Source of the DNA: Molanna angustata
Lineage: Eukaryota; Arthropoda; Insecta; Trichoptera; Molannidae
DNA: 64,000 bases
Direction: 5' to 3'
NCBI GenBank assembly: GCA_963576475.1
Contig: OY754987.1
Coordinates: forward strand, 11,702,347-11,766,346
The notes under the pieces are model-generated. The model saw only the letters and a list, made by a program, of their open reading frames with translations, was not told the origin of the DNA and made no database searches. Both the position numbers and the translations under genes were made by a program. Numbering within the stretch: position 1 is the first letter of the stretch; every line of letters starts with the position of its first letter. This document shows, one piece after another, positions 43,683 to 55,368 of this stretch.

Positions 43683-44224
43683 TAATAGTAATAATAATTT
43701 ATTTGGCACGATACATAATTACATTATACATAATACAGCGTTAAGTACCTATGACAACAAAATAATTACAGTGATAATATATTATCCTAAATTTAATGCT
43801 AGGTTTCGATTAAATGTTTAAAGTAAGCTGGTACTAGGAAAAATGCTACAGGAGGATACCTACATAATTAAAATAAAAACAATAAATTATGTATTATTTT
43901 TATATTGTCTCCTTGGACGTCCAACTAGGTGAACCTGTTTTAGGACGTCAGATATGTAGTTACGATTTGTAGGTATCAATAACTTAACCAATTTAAGATG
44001 TTTTAAAACTTAGTAAATGAAAATTATAAATGAATAGCCAGCAAACTAGAATATGCTCAATTTATTATTGGATTCATCAATGGCGATGGATATAAGCCAA
44101 CTGTTTATTTTTCCAAGCGTCATGTAGTATATTGTACATTTTGGGGCCAAGAAATTTAAAAATGATTTTAAATATGTAATAGTTTAGCAGAAACATATAT
44201 CGCATTAAACAATCTGTATCAAGT
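43683..44224 (-). pseudogene. Possible decayed LINE tail
   Basis: The minus strand near 44090-44175 gives FKIIFKFLGPKMYNILHDAW then KNKQL, similar in layout to LINE terminal blocks (KFxGPxxYNxLP). The lower-coordinate side is a long AT-rich region that could be its 3' UTR. Weak. Confidence 0.4.
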
Positions 44225-44445
44225 TACTTACTTACTTACTTACTCAGCCTCTTCTTGAGTCCAGCATTGGACAAAGGCCTCCCGCTTGGACTTCCACTGG
44301 TCTCTATCATGTGCCATTCTTCGCCATTCTGGAACTGCCACTTTTTTATGTCATCGGACCATCTGGTCTGGGGCCTTCCCACGCTCCTGCTTCCTTTTTT
44401 TGGCCTCCAGTCCATCATAACTTTTGTCCATCGTTTCGACATCCG
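44225..44445 (-). pseudogene. RTE-like LINE C-terminal fragment
   Basis: The minus strand gives SKRWTKVMMDWRPKKGSRSV then GRPQTRWSDDIKKW, the RTE-type terminal block (GRPxxRWxDDI), and a tail that has lost frame. About 70 residues. A short ACTT/TACTT run at 44226-44243 marks its 3' edge. Confidence 0.8.
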
Positions 44446-44989
44446 AGATATAATAATAATATATCAAGTTAAACATCCTACATCAACTGAAGATAAAAAA
44501 ACAAGTTTCAAACAACTGCTGCCAGAAATATCACGTAGCGAAAAGAGAGCCTGAAAACTTGACTGTTATTGGTTAAGTGGAAGGATTTAAAAAAATGTGG
44601 AGTGGCCAGATAAAAGAATTGTCTCTAAGAAAGGCAGACAACTGTTGCTTCCGAAGGAGTTTTGCGTAGGAAGAAACAATGGCTTTCCAAGAAGGACACG
44701 ACCTTGGTAAGCTGTTGTTGATTGAAACTGAAAAAAAAACCAAAGCCTACCGTAGTGGCACTCTGTAAAGTTAGTGAGAGTGTTATTTTTTCCATGTAAA
44801 TGGTGATTAATCGTAAAGAATTAGAGACAAGCGTCTAACCAGTCACCATTGAGATCCAATACGGGTGGGTTGTGGCCAACTTTATGCTCCTTAGTCCTCA
44901 CTACCAAGTCAATCCACAAAGTATTTAAATTTTGTATTAGAAAATTATTAGCATTTACGTGAGATAAGTTGATTATCAGCATTTTAGCT
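44446..44989. other. Unassigned, with a repeat D end
   Basis: 44868-44915 (GGGTGGGTTGTGGCCAAC) matches the start of repeat D at 59990. No gene. Confidence 0.4.
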
Positions 44990-45275
44990 GTGAGGCACCG
45001 GCTTAGAATAGTGCTTCCATTATTTTAAATCATTGTTTTCGAGTGTCCCGTAAGAGCCGGGTAATCGAAAATACAACAGGCAACAATAACATCTTACATA
45101 GTTGGGCAATGAGGTACACCACCTATTCTGAATGTAGTGCCTTTTTTGGTGAAACGAGGCTGGTGTGTGGGTATACATAGATGTGTTGTTCTCCCTTTTA
45201 TAAGGCAATGCACACCCGCACACCTTTCGCTGGTTACCCCACATTGTGGGATATGCCGTGATGGTATGAATGAAT
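44990..45275 (-). repeat. Dispersed repeat C, copy 2
   Basis: Aligned with 11220-11485. Includes GTGTCCCGTAAGAGCCGG, CACCCGCACACCTTTCGCTG and the ACCCCACATTGTGGGATATG block. Confidence 0.65.
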
Positions 45276-45279
45276 GAGA

Positions 45280-45440
45280 TAAGTATGTTAAATTGTTTTT
45301 GATTTAAATATTTTATTAAGAAAACTTGATAATTTTTCAATGCCATTTTATGAAAGTGTTGTGCATTTTTAGCAACTAGTAAATAAAAAAAAATCAATTT
45401 AACTCTATTGAGCTTGTGGTCACTTTGAAATATTTAAAAG
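45280..45440 (-). repeat. Dispersed repeat E, copy 2
   Basis: Inverted match to 39045-39200, including AATGCCATTTTATGAAAGTG and CACTTTGAAATATTTAAAAG. Confidence 0.75.
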
Positions 45441-45459
45441 TAAAAAATAATTAGAACCA

Positions 45460-45586
45460 CAGCCCCCCTAGACAACGTGTCATTTAGCACAAGAAAAGAT
45501 AACTCAATATATGGGAGTGACATTTGTCACGTGACAGGCAATCTTTTCTTTTATTGAGCTAAATGATACGTTGTCTAGGGGGGCTG
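45460..45586. mobile_element. Palindromic MITE, copy 1
   Basis: A 127-bp near-perfect hairpin. The ends are CAGCCCCCCTAGACAACGTG and its complement, continuing TCATTTAGC. The centre holds TTGTCACGTGAC (45524-45535). It shares ends and centre with 57511-57679. No target duplication found. Non-coding. Confidence 0.88.
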
Positions 45587-45860
45587 ATCATATATCATTC
45601 AAAATTTAATTGGTTCAAAGCGAGTATTAGATATACAAATTTGCAAAATTTGAAAAAAAATCGAATGTGTACTTTAGTCTATAATCGATAAAGTAGAATA
45701 AACACGCCGCACATTCGACATAGTACATAGCACACACAAACACAGATAATTTGGATGAATATTTCAGAATACAAACGCAGCATGATCGTAGTTGATAATC
45801 TGCAATAAAAATAAATTACCTTAAAAATTGCGAATTCATATCTCCCCACTATATCCCCTT
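45587..45860 (+). repeat. Dispersed repeat D, copy 1
   Basis: Matches 60120-60360: GATATACAAATTTGCAAAAT, TTTAGTCTATAATCGATAAA, ACACGCCG, ACATAGCACA and CAT(A)TCTCCCCA. Non-coding. Confidence 0.85.
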
Positions 45861-46081
45861 GTGTAGTGAGGAGTAAAAATTACTCAACTACGTAATAGTA
45901 CCTACTACAATATTAAAGAAACCTGTAGCTTTCGATCGATGGTAATATATATTTGTACACACATAACTCGATTATTACACTTTTTTCATTTTCTCTGGGT
46001 GGTAAACGATTTAGTACACGCTGGTGTCATTCTGTCTTCTTTTCATATATTATAGTCTGACAGAGTACCTTGGGATTTCAG

Positions 46082-46164
46082 CTGTCAATGGAGACTTCAA
46101 TAAAGTCTTCCGACACGACAGCCAAAGTCCCCGAAGAGTTGATCTCTTCTCTGGTCAGCTTCGG
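46082..46164 (+). other. Candidate internal exon of an unidentified host gene
   Basis: An 83-bp GC-balanced island in AT-rich DNA. It is preceded by TTGGGATTTCAG (acceptor at 46080-46081, with a pyrimidine-rich stretch near 46030-46045) and followed by GG|GTAAATGA (donor). The plus frame beginning at 46082 is open (METSIKSSDTTAKVPEEL... then ISSLVSFG), and so is the third frame. The minus strand also has an open frame ending in VVSEDFIEVSIDS. Strand and identity are unresolved; I recognise no family. Confidence 0.35.
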
Positions 46165-46424
46165 GTAAATGAAATTATATAAATATATCGAAAATGTAGT
46201 GAGCAAATGTAAAAAACATCGAACCGAATTCCTCGCAGCAAGCTCAAATTCAATTAACAGTCTTTTTCTGGATCTAGCAATATTTTTGCTTTGGATATAA
46301 AAAAACGAACACGTGCAATAAAATTTATGTCTTATAATATGTCAAAAATGAATAGACTACATATATTTTAAATAAATAAACATAAATCGAATATTTTAAT
46401 ATGTAGTTGCATATACGCAAGCAT
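46165..46424. other. Unassigned AT-rich sequence
   Basis: Nothing seen apart from the flank of the candidate exon. Confidence 0.4.
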
Positions 46425-46832
46425 TTAATTTTTTTTCCTGTCGAGAGTCAACGACGTTTTTATGACAAATTTGTAACATCTCAATAGGGACGAAGTTTGA
46501 ATATTATAGGAGTACCAGAAAAGCAAGGCACCCAGAGGGTTTTATATCAGTCATCGGCTGGTTTCCGTGATCACTTAAAGCGCTTGCGCAACGTTCACTA
46601 ATTGTGCATTTTTATTCAATTCCCATTTGAATCCAATATTTTGAAATTCTTCACATAATCACCATTATCTGTTCTGTGTCTGTAAATGTATACATAAATA
46701 GAAGCAATGAAAATATAGGATTTTTTTTAAATTAATATAATATGTTTCATGGATGGATGAAGATGTTGTGGAAATTCACGAAGACATTATTTACAGGGCT
46801 CGCGACCTGTCATCGGGTGACTTTAATGATCA
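46425..46832 (+). repeat. Repeat A fragments
   Basis: 46425-46640 carries TCAATAGGGACGAAGTTTGA, CATCGGCTGGTTTCCGTGAT and GCGCTTGCGCAACGTTCAC. A second scrap, GCTCGCGACCTGTCATCGGG, runs to the edge of a poly-T at 46836, where a LINE is inserted. Confidence 0.8.
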
Positions 46833-46835
46833 CTT

Positions 46836-47530
46836 TTTTTTTTTTTTATTTATTAACAAAAACAATACAATGTTCACATATAAATCATAATTTAAAAAGG
46901 TATACAATTTCCATCATATAATTCATAATAACCCTCTTTAATTGAGATAAAATCTCGTGTTAAAAGAGGGGAGTATCTATTTAATATTGTTGCATTTACC
47001 AAAACATTGTACATCTACTAAAAAATATGAAGCTACACTAAACAAGAATGAAATAACAAAAAATAAATAAATAAATCAGTACAATTTTTTAATTTTATTT
47101 TTAAATATACTATAATTTTTTTCGAGTCTAAGACTCAAAGGGAGTTCATTAAACCACTTAGTACCTTTATACTTAACGCAATCGCAACATTAACTGATAT
47201 TAAAAATGCTTTTTACAGTGAGTTTTTCCTTGTGAATGCTGTTGAAAAGTTGGAAGTTAGATTTAGAGATTAGATTATGGGAATCATGCGAAATTATAAA
47301 ACATGTATTTTTGTAAGGCAAATTTTATGAAAGATAAAACAGTAAATTTATTTGAAAGTATAAAAAGAATACAGGATATATCATGACAAAGTATAAATTA
47401 TATCACGAATTAATTTGAAATTCTCCCCGAAAAGAAGGAAACCTTGTACTTCGGGGAGGAGTTCAGAAATCTTAAAATTAACAAGATACATTAAAAAGAA
47501 AGAGTCTATAGTAAGGCACACAAAACATCA
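46836..47530 (-). mobile_element. CR1/Jockey-type LINE, 3' part with poly-A
   Basis: The minus strand reads SKSNFQLFNSIHKEKLTVKS and KWFNELPLSLRLEKNYSIFK followed by NKIKKLY and a stop (about 47095), the family's terminal block. The 3' UTR runs down to a T run at 46836-46848, the poly-A tail. Bases 47300-47530 extend the coding homology with stops (ILYSF, HKICLTKIHVL) and match 57880-57985. It is inserted in repeat A. Confidence 0.75.
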
Positions 47531-48290
47531 GAGTTGATAAAAATTGATTATCTTAATTAACAAAAAGTAGAAATAATATTACCATATGCATACATAACAC
47601 CAAGCCATGTCCCTCATGGAGTAGGAATTTTTTTGAAACAATTTTTCTACACTGAATAAAAATTCATGTTAAAATTAACCGAAGTATCCTGACCACAAAA
47701 CAATTCGTTTTGTGCTAATAAATATTTTGTGCCCTTAGCCAAACAGTACCTACAGTCATAAATAGATTAACTTTTATCACTGATAACAAAGGTTTGGCTT
47801 AAAACGCAGGAAGCCAGTTCGGTGGTCACAATTTTTTTTTTCTTTTTTATAATATGAAAGTTTATTGATTTTGTATAACTTATTTTGCTTAATCTCTCTT
47901 TATATTTGATTTATTATCCGCGACTTCCAAAAACGGAGAAGATATAAATTCAACGTGAATATTTTTTTATGTACCTACCTATGTATATTCAGCGATGACT
48001 TTTTCCTATGATTTCGATGATTATTTTTTCATTAGAAAGGAACTATCAACCGATTAGTCACATTTCAATGTGGTCAAGATCTGATCATATCATCTATGAC
48101 AAAATCATTGAACTCTTCCATTTTCACTTCAGTGATAGTAAATCTATGCTATATGGTCCTACTTTAACGATTAAGGAAGGGAGTGCTCAGAGGTGTTCAT
48201 ACTTTTTTCATCGAGTTCTGATGATAGAACTCATGAGAAAAAATCATCAAGCACATCAATTTCCAAAGGTGTCTGCAATCTGTATCATTG
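47531..48290. other. Mostly unassigned
   Basis: 47588-47622 has the SAYP-LINE 3'-UTR block (ACCAAGCCATGTCCCTCATG) in minus orientation. No gene otherwise. Confidence 0.4.
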
Positions 48291-48299
48291 TATGAAAGA

Positions 48300-48430
48300 T
48301 ATCATTACCTACATACCATCATACAATCACATGTTTACATTCCATATAAGCTATGTACACTATTGGGTAGGCAGAGAGAACCGAACGCCACATATTTATA
48401 TCATGACACACATCTATTTTGAAGTTGACT
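48300..48430 (-). pseudogene. SAYP-family LINE C-terminus
   Basis: The minus strand reads VCHDINMWRSVLSAYPIVYI, the family's terminal block. No catalytic part. Confidence 0.8.
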
Positions 48431-48619
48431 TTATTAATATGAAAAATTATTTTTATATGGTTCCCTCATCGAGCATAAGATTTTAATATTTTTGATAAGG
48501 TATTGAAAAAAATATGAAGTGATATTGTTAAACTAAAAAAAAATATAAATAAACTTTAAATTATAATATAAGATTGTATATTATATCTTTTTTGTGATTT
48601 ATTTGGTAATAAACATGCT

Positions 48620-49060
48620 ATGGGCAATTTGGTATACACCTCGGTATATTCGACATTTAACAATTCCATGGTATTTATATTGGATTCGACTGCGTTGTCT
48701 CGAATGTATTTAAGTATTCCGACAAAGGTCCTATTGGAGTCAAACGGTGTGAAGTCTTTTGTACAATTCACCAGCTGTCACACGATCTCCGAAATAGGTT
48801 TCATTCTTGAAGGAGGTACGTACCTTCCTTCGAAGGGGGAGGGGTGTGTGCAATCGGGCGAAGACGGATCCGTTGAAATATAGTCTAAACGTGGCGGGTG
48901 TCTTCCGCGTCCGTGACCAATCAGTCTCCAAGGAGACGCAGGCATAGTCGGCCTTTTAGGAAAGCATAATGAACATCCTTGAATGTCTCCCCTCGAGTGA
49001 CACCACCTTGAGGACCGGTAAAGTATCCAGAAAGTGTTGAACCGACTTTCGAGTTTGATT
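48620..49060 (-). other. GC-enriched, coding-like island of unknown origin
   Basis: Near-balanced base composition with CpG, unlike the flanks. Minus-strand frames include FTPFDSNRTFVGILKYIRDN with AVESNINTMELLNVEYTEVY (48620-48775), a second frame RHPPRLDYISTDPSSPDCTH upstream, and SGYFTGPQGGVTRGETFKDV further upstream. No single frame spans all. GTCTCCAAGGAGAC, a perfect palindrome, sits next to a CCAAT box (GACCAATCAG) near 48914-48936. It could be a decayed host exon, a promoter or a transposon coding region. I do not recognise the protein. Confidence 0.3.
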
Positions 49061-49160
49061 GTTATTCAATACGTAAAGCCCAACATAAACTGAATTGAAA
49101 TATGTCCAATGCAACAAAATCAATATGATGATCACTTATAATTTTTCACTTTTAATGTTA

Positions 49161-49339
49161 CTAGTTGCATGTAACACATGAGATCCAACTGGCGTTAGCG
49201 ATAGTATGTATAGTTGAAGAATAAGAATCAAACTATAAACCCATAAATCCAAAATATTGAAAATTTTACACGCATCTTGGATTTAAACTGCCTCTTTCTT
49301 CAATAGAATTTCATTCTCTTGAACTAATCGACAGTTGGA
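49161..49339 (-). mobile_element. Helitron-like minimal derivative (179 bp)
   Basis: On the minus strand it starts TCCAACTGTCGATTAGTTCA and ends CATGTGTTACATGCAACTAG before T. Both ends match the 1-kb copies, but about 850 bp between them is missing, including the GT run and LINE segment. This confirms the element boundaries from an independent copy. Confidence 0.8.
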
Positions 49340-49756
49340 ATACTTTTTGAATTCCACTAGAAAATGATAATATCGTGTAAAATATTTAATATTTTAGAAT
49401 TGTGAAAAAATAATATTGTCGAGAACAAGAGACATCTATACAATATTCTAGGAAACTTTTAGTTGAGATTATGTTATAAATACATCAAGGTTATTATATT
49501 ATGTATCTTAAGGAGTTGATCCATAGATGTCTGTGTGAAGATGATTTGCATTTTATTAGTGACTCTTATGATTTCATTCGACAACTTGTTTCGAGAACTA
49601 CCCTTTTCTTCTTCAGGTGGGTTTAAACAAAGTTATATTGTTATTTTAATACTTTCAAAATGAATTTCCACTCTTATTATTGTTTATTGACTGACTATAA
49701 CGGTATTGTTTATAATTATAAATTTGTTCTCCACATTTATATTAAAAAGTGAATTT
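49340..49756. other. Unassigned AT-rich sequence
   Basis: Nothing supported. Confidence 0.45.
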
Positions 49757-49830
49757 TCGTGAGTTCGAATCCTGCCACGACTGATTTGGTATAGCACAAG
49801 CATTTATGGAAAAAAAATCTCTTTGAGAGA
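49757..49830 (+). mobile_element. SINE 1 fragment
   Basis: B box GAGTTCGAATCCTGCCACGA then TGATTTGGTATAGCACAAGC and ATTTATG. The head before the B box is missing. Confidence 0.7.
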
Positions 49831-50370
49831 GAATGTTACATTTTGTTAACACTATTAAACTTTATTCCACTATAGTATATATTATATTAAAACACAAAAT
49901 TTAAAGGCTCTATTTGAAGACGTTACTAACTATTACATTACGAAAATATGTAATTCAAAAATAAAAAAAATAATCGCAAAAATAATGTTTTTTCATATTT
50001 TGTCAAATTTTAGGGCCTATGCGCGACCGGAAGATGTCAACCGATTTCGATATTTTTATTTCTATTTCGTTGTCTATATTATTCGCAACTTTTCCGCGCT
50101 ATTAAAACTTCGAAATAAAAAAAGTGGTTTTTCGGCCCACCCTAGTATATGTATAATCAAGACAATTTTAACTCAAAGACCATCTACATAATGGTGCTTG
50201 GATGGATTCATACAATTTTGATAGTGTCTTAACTACTCCGTGGTCTTATGCTAGGACAAAAACTTTAAATCAACTAAAAATCGGTTATTTACAATCACAA
50301 ATACTCTACCTCAAAATATGATGACAAAAGATGTTTTGTTAGTTTTTATTTCTTTATTATTTTCATCTGT
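49831..50370. other. Unassigned AT-rich sequence
   Basis: Nothing supported. Confidence 0.45.
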
Positions 50371-50437
50371 TTGTAGTATGTAACTATTTGTAGTATGTAA
50401 CTATTTGTAGTATTGTAACTATTTGTAGTATTGTAAC
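50371..50437 (+). repeat. Short tandem repeat, 18-19 bp x 4
   Basis: TTGTAGTAT(T)GTAACTAT repeated four times. Confidence 0.93.
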
Positions 50438-51169
50438 ACATAAATGGCTTATGATGTATATTATTAGGATAAAATTTTAAAAAAATGCCAAAAATGAATT
50501 CTCAATTCGGGCAAAGATATTTCGTATAATAACTGCGCTTCGAATTTAGCTAAAATATACTGCCAACGGAACTCAAAGGGATATCACAATTCAAAGACTG
50601 TATTACCAAATGGTTACTCGATTTGGGTAGAACCTAAAATGAATGTAATATTTTTTGAAATAATATTACATGTATGTTGCTCTTTGGATTATGTAGGCGT
50701 AATTCCCTTTAAAATGAAGTTTAGTTGTCGATTGACAATTCTTGGTAGAACTCCATTGTATGTATTTAAAAGAAATATTATTAATAATTGTTAAAAATTA
50801 AAAAAAAAAATGTTCTTATAAATTTAATTGATTACATTATAAGTTTTCTGACACACAACCAGACATGTAAGTTGTTATAGAACCATTAGTTTCATTTTTG
50901 CAGAGTACCTATTATTCAGACGATGTGCCTTCCACGAAATCAAGTAGATTTAATAGAACGAAAATCAGGTATTTTTTAAAATTTTAAATTTATCGTATAT
51001 CTTGTCTTTTAAATTGGTATTTCAAATATTTTTAATATCGTTTTTATTATTTGCAATGTAATAACTTCACAGATGTACAGATTTGTCACTTCTATACAAT
51101 ACGCTTTTTAACCCTAATTCACCGCAGTACCTTAAAGCCAAATTCACCCATTTATCTAATCACAGCATA
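50438..51169. other. Unassigned AT-rich sequence
   Basis: Nothing supported. Confidence 0.45.
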
Positions 51170-51665
51170 TCGCTTCGATCTGCTAAACGTACTACATTAA
51201 CTATACCTACCAATTCACAACACTTTTCAGATCTTCCTTTGAAGAACGTTTAGCAAGACTCTGGAATAATTTGAGTCCTGATATAGCTTCGTTAAACTCA
51301 CTTTCCATTTTCAAAAAAAGACTAAAGAGAGACTAAAGCCTTTTCCTTCCTTCCCTTTGCTACGTAATATTTACTAAAGAAGGAATATATATCCCTAAAC
51401 ACCTGATCTCGATTTCCTCTTCTTGTTCTTTCCCAATCCTTTTTTTTGCTATGATATATAGTTTTTTTGTTTTTATTATTTATCTTGGTGTTATGAATAT
51501 TTTCTTTGTTCTTTTTTAGCTTTCATTTTTTGTTGATGTACATATAAAATTCTGTCACTCTGTAATCTGGTTGGATGGAAGAAATTGCCTAACGGCAATA
51601 AGCCTGCCAGTGTGCATTGTATTTTTTTATATTTTGCTCAAAAATTTAAATAAATAAATAAATTA
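51170..51665 (+). mobile_element. 3' end of a CR1/Jockey-type LINE (copy 3)
   Basis: Reads ARLWNNLSPDIASLNSLSIF then KKRLKR, followed by a duplicated ACTAAAGA segment. The 3' UTR has ACACCTGATCTCGATTTCCT, GTTGATGTACATA and the hairpin ATTGCCTAACGGCAATAA, ending in AAATAAATAAATAAA. It is the most complete of the three tails. Confidence 0.82.
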
Positions 51666-52417
51666 TTCGAGTTACTCTAATGAAGCAAATATCTTTTACT
51701 CGTTATGTGTATTTTTATGATTCAATTAATAAATTAAGTTAAATTATTTAGAAGCAATAGTATTAGATTTTATGACAATAATTCCATTTGGGATAAAACG
51801 TTTTTTAATTATTATTCTTTAATTATCAAATATTTTTTTCCTTAAAGACGAAAAGTACATCATAATAATGATAGAAATGAATTACAATAGAACAATCAAT
51901 CTGATTTATTTTTTTAAATATAAATATGGAGTTCTACAACTCTTTAAACGCTGTATCAATATCTGAAATCAAATGTTAAAATAAAGGTGATATTTACGTT
52001 TTATGTTCCCATTATGATGATATTTATGTATTACACGTAGCAACGTATCAAGAAGGTACTTAAAATACTGCAGTCTCAAATTGAGACAATATTTCTTAAC
52101 TACTCATAAAAGTCTCTTGAAACCTCTCATACAAGAAGCCAAGGTAGGTAGGTATATCTTAGTAAAGTGCAGATTATTTTAAATCCGACCTGACAAATTG
52201 CAAGGACTTGCCTGGAACTAGGTTCAACAACTCCTGTCTTTGCGAGTACGTATTTTCCACCTTAACACAACAAAGGAAGAGTAATGCCTGTAATAATATG
52301 CGATTGAGTTCAGGATATTTATATTTATTCATAGCGTCTGTGCCGAAGTTGATCTTAGGACTTACATCAATGTGACATTCAGAGTTAACGTTATAGAAAT
52401 TATTTAAACCTTTTATA
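51666..52417. other. Unassigned AT-rich sequence
   Basis: Nothing supported. A minus-strand frame at 52174-52446 has no motif and overlaps a Helitron-like end. Confidence 0.4.
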
Positions 52418-52555
52418 AATAGTTGCATTTTACACATTAGATCCAACTGTCGATGGCGATAGTATGGATAGTTGAAGCATACGTACCCAACTTTAAAACC
52501 TTACATCCAAATTATTGCATATTTTAAAATATTGTGTTTTCTGTATGGATTAAAA
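52418..52555 (-). mobile_element. Helitron-like 3' end fragment
   Basis: The minus strand has CATCGACAGTTGGATCTAAT, then a damaged hairpin and CAACTA. It matches the last 130 bp of the element. The 5' part is absent. Confidence 0.65.
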
Positions 52556-54139
52556 TAATGATCGGTAATATTAGTATTTTACGAGAATGCCAAAGTCTAT
52601 TAATCTCGTTTCCTAAAGCGGTGTATTATCTATTTTTTTTATCAAAAGATTTTGTTATGTCATTTTGTAAATTTATCGTGTTTTAATTATATCGGGTCTG
52701 TTATGTTGAATTGACCGGTCAGTTTATATTGTTTTGTCGTACTAGATCGAAATATTATTATTTTCTAAAAAAAAATAGGTTCATATTCATAGTATGTTTT
52801 TATGTTTATAACGTCAATTAATTCATATTTATTAGCTAAATTATGATGCATTATTTTTGCTTCTTGGTTACTTCTAAATGTATATCCTAATTTGACGATT
52901 GAAGAACAGCCCGATATTATTATATTCGATTGTTTTCGGAAAATCCAAACATTTCCTACAACATAATTTACTACATTTATGTCTTTTATTATATATTTTT
53001 GACATTTTTTAGATTTATTATTCTATCCTGAATCGCTATTATAAAACCTTCCAAATCCATGTCTAAATCACCAATACTCAACCGTTTGTTTGACGAAATT
53101 TTGTCAACATACGGTTGGTTGAGGTTGTAGATTTTTATTGTTAAACCTATAATTTTTGTAAACTTAACAATTTTAAAAAGATTCTAGAAAAAATGGTACA
53201 AAAAGACTCGTTTACGAAACAATAGGAAATTTATTAGCTTTTTTTATTTTTACCTTAAATCTCCAATGGAGTCGTTGACTGTTACGATGCGAACGATTTG
53301 TACCGAAATGATTGCCAGCTATCGACTTGAACTCTAATATCTACTCAATAAAGATTCAATCGAACGAGAGAGGTGGAGGTACAAGATAAATTGACGGGTG
53401 AATGGAAGGAATCATAAGAAAAACGAAATGAATTTTCACAAGTGTTATCTCGGCGGAATTTTCCCCTCACTATCGACGATTTAGCAAAGTACCCAAATTG
53501 CGTATTTAACGACGGAATAAGAGAAACACAAGGGCGTTTGGTATTTTTTTTATTACATATTACTAGGTGATGATGTAAAACTATTATTATTTCTAGATTT
53601 TCAAACTTAATATTTCATTTCATTCATTAGGTATCTACGGAAAAATAAAGAGTTATTTGTGATTTTACTATTCCAACAAATAACTTGTGATTCATTAAGA
53701 GAATTGATTTTTTTATTTTTTTAAAATTATATATAGTGCCATTTTTAATATAACACATAGTCAACCATCGAAACCCTCAGGGTTTATCTGAGGTTTACGA
53801 GTTCAGAATTTGTTAGTTTTAGTATAGTTACATATGTAATACGATGCAGGTTCCAACCTACGTCAGCCTAGCAACTCAAAGAGCATGCTCTTAGAGCACA
53901 TAGCTGTCGTCATCGGACTTCATCATGTACCTTTTCAAGTTCGTAAAAAATATTTTGGGTATGTACCTAGTTCATGAGCTCATCATTGATATCATTTAGT
54001 ATTTTTGTCAGGAGATATTCCCATGTTCTCATGCCATATACATTATTGTACACAGGTATAATATATTTCTTTAAGTAGTTTTTTCGAAGAAGTTCTGTCG
54101 AAGGTTTTTTCTACGTGAGTTTGATTTTAATTGATTAAT
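52556..54139. other. Unassigned AT-rich sequence
   Basis: No gene, SINE or LINE motif found. A palindrome AGAGCATGCTCT lies at about 53880. Confidence 0.45.
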
Positions 54140-55185
54140 ATTAGCATGTTTGTCTTTTAATTCTCTTAATGAATCGACAGTATTAAGCCAAGACGCGTGT
54201 ATGAAGGAACATTTTGTATGGTGTAGTGGACTTTTCGCATGCCAAAAACACCAACTAAGAGGCTTTGAAGCATATATGTATGTTATATATATTATGGATG
54301 AATTTAGAATTCGAAGTAGAAAATTTTGTGTTTTTTGTGTAACTGTGTGTGTGTGTGTGCCCTTATAACTTTTTATCCACTCAATTCACAGAGCCCGAAA
54401 TTTCTGAATATATAGATAGTTACAGGCCTACAAAACTTTTTAGTCAGAATTTCGAGTTTTTGTTTCAGTCAGGGGTTATCCACTTTTGAATTTTCACTTT
54501 ATTTTTCCATATATCTCAAAAACCATATAAACTTGAACCCCGTAAATTGGTATACTCGTAAATATAGACAAATACAAAATCTCAATTTTTGATTTTCAAA
54601 AAAAATTTCAGAGTTTGTCAAACATTTTTTATTAAGTAAAATATATCGAAAAAAGCCGAAACACCCCAGCTAGATAATTTAATTTTCTATAAAAAATATT
54701 AATATTGTACTAGTAGGTACATATCAAACTTTTTTTAACAATTTTTATTAAAATTGAATTTAGTGACGACATCGTTTATTTTATTTTATTTTATTTTTAT
54801 ATTGCTTCTCGGGCAACTAACAGGAACTATGTCAAGTATTAATTTAACACGCACCCAATAACAAGTTGCCACATTCTGGAGACTTACGATATTTATCGTC
54901 TCACAGATCCAGACTGAAAACACAATTGAAAACTGTGTCTCCACCGGGAATCGAACCCGGGACCTTTGGCTCAGCAGTCGGATATTTTCTTATTCTGGGT
55001 ATGAAAAACAGAGTGGCCTCCATACTATATTTTCCTGACTTATATACCTACATGTTTTATATAGAAACAAAATATCTTAAAATATTTATTAATTTGTGTT
55101 TAATTGTTTATAGTTTGGTACGTATTCTTCAATAATGCATACTATCGCTATCGACAGTTGGATCTCATGTGTTACATGCAACTTG
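54140..55185 (+). mobile_element. Helitron-like element, copy 3, diverged
   Basis: The 5' end is decayed (TTCTCTTAATGAATCGACAG still aligns). The middle follows copies 1 and 2, and the 3' end is ATCGACAGTTGGATCTCATG, GTTACATG and CAACTTG, a mutated CTAG. The LINE segment survives near 54990-55055. A SINE 2 occupies 54778-54990, where copy 1 has about 110 bp of its own sequence, so insertion came with loss. Confidence 0.75.
54778..54990 (-). mobile_element. SINE family 2, near full length
   Basis: The minus strand starts near CTGCTGAGCCAAAGGTCCCG, then GGTTCGATTCCCGGTGGAGA. It runs through TGTGTTTTCAGTCTGGATCT, ATATCGTAAGTCTCCAGAAT, GTGGCAACTTGTTATTGGGT and GCGTGTTAAATTAATACTTG, and ends in an (AAATA)n tail. 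The best copy of the family here. Confidence 0.85.
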
Positions 55186-55368
55186 TTTTAAATATTTACA
55201 TTTTTAAATATTTATTTTTTACATGAGGCAGGTATCAAGCAAACATTCTATAATTTGAGATCCTTCATGATGACCATCATAAAGTTGTATTATTTTGAAA
55301 AAAAAATAGTAACAAAACTGAATACAAATAAAATATTAAATTGTTTATATCATAATGTACGGATATTA
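55186..55368. other. Unassigned AT-rich sequence
   Basis: Nothing supported. Confidence 0.4.

Noticed and set aside
48740..48931. A host gene with a start ATG and 63 codons
   Set aside because: The frame has no recognised domain, ends abruptly and competes with two other equally open frames, so it was reported as an island only.
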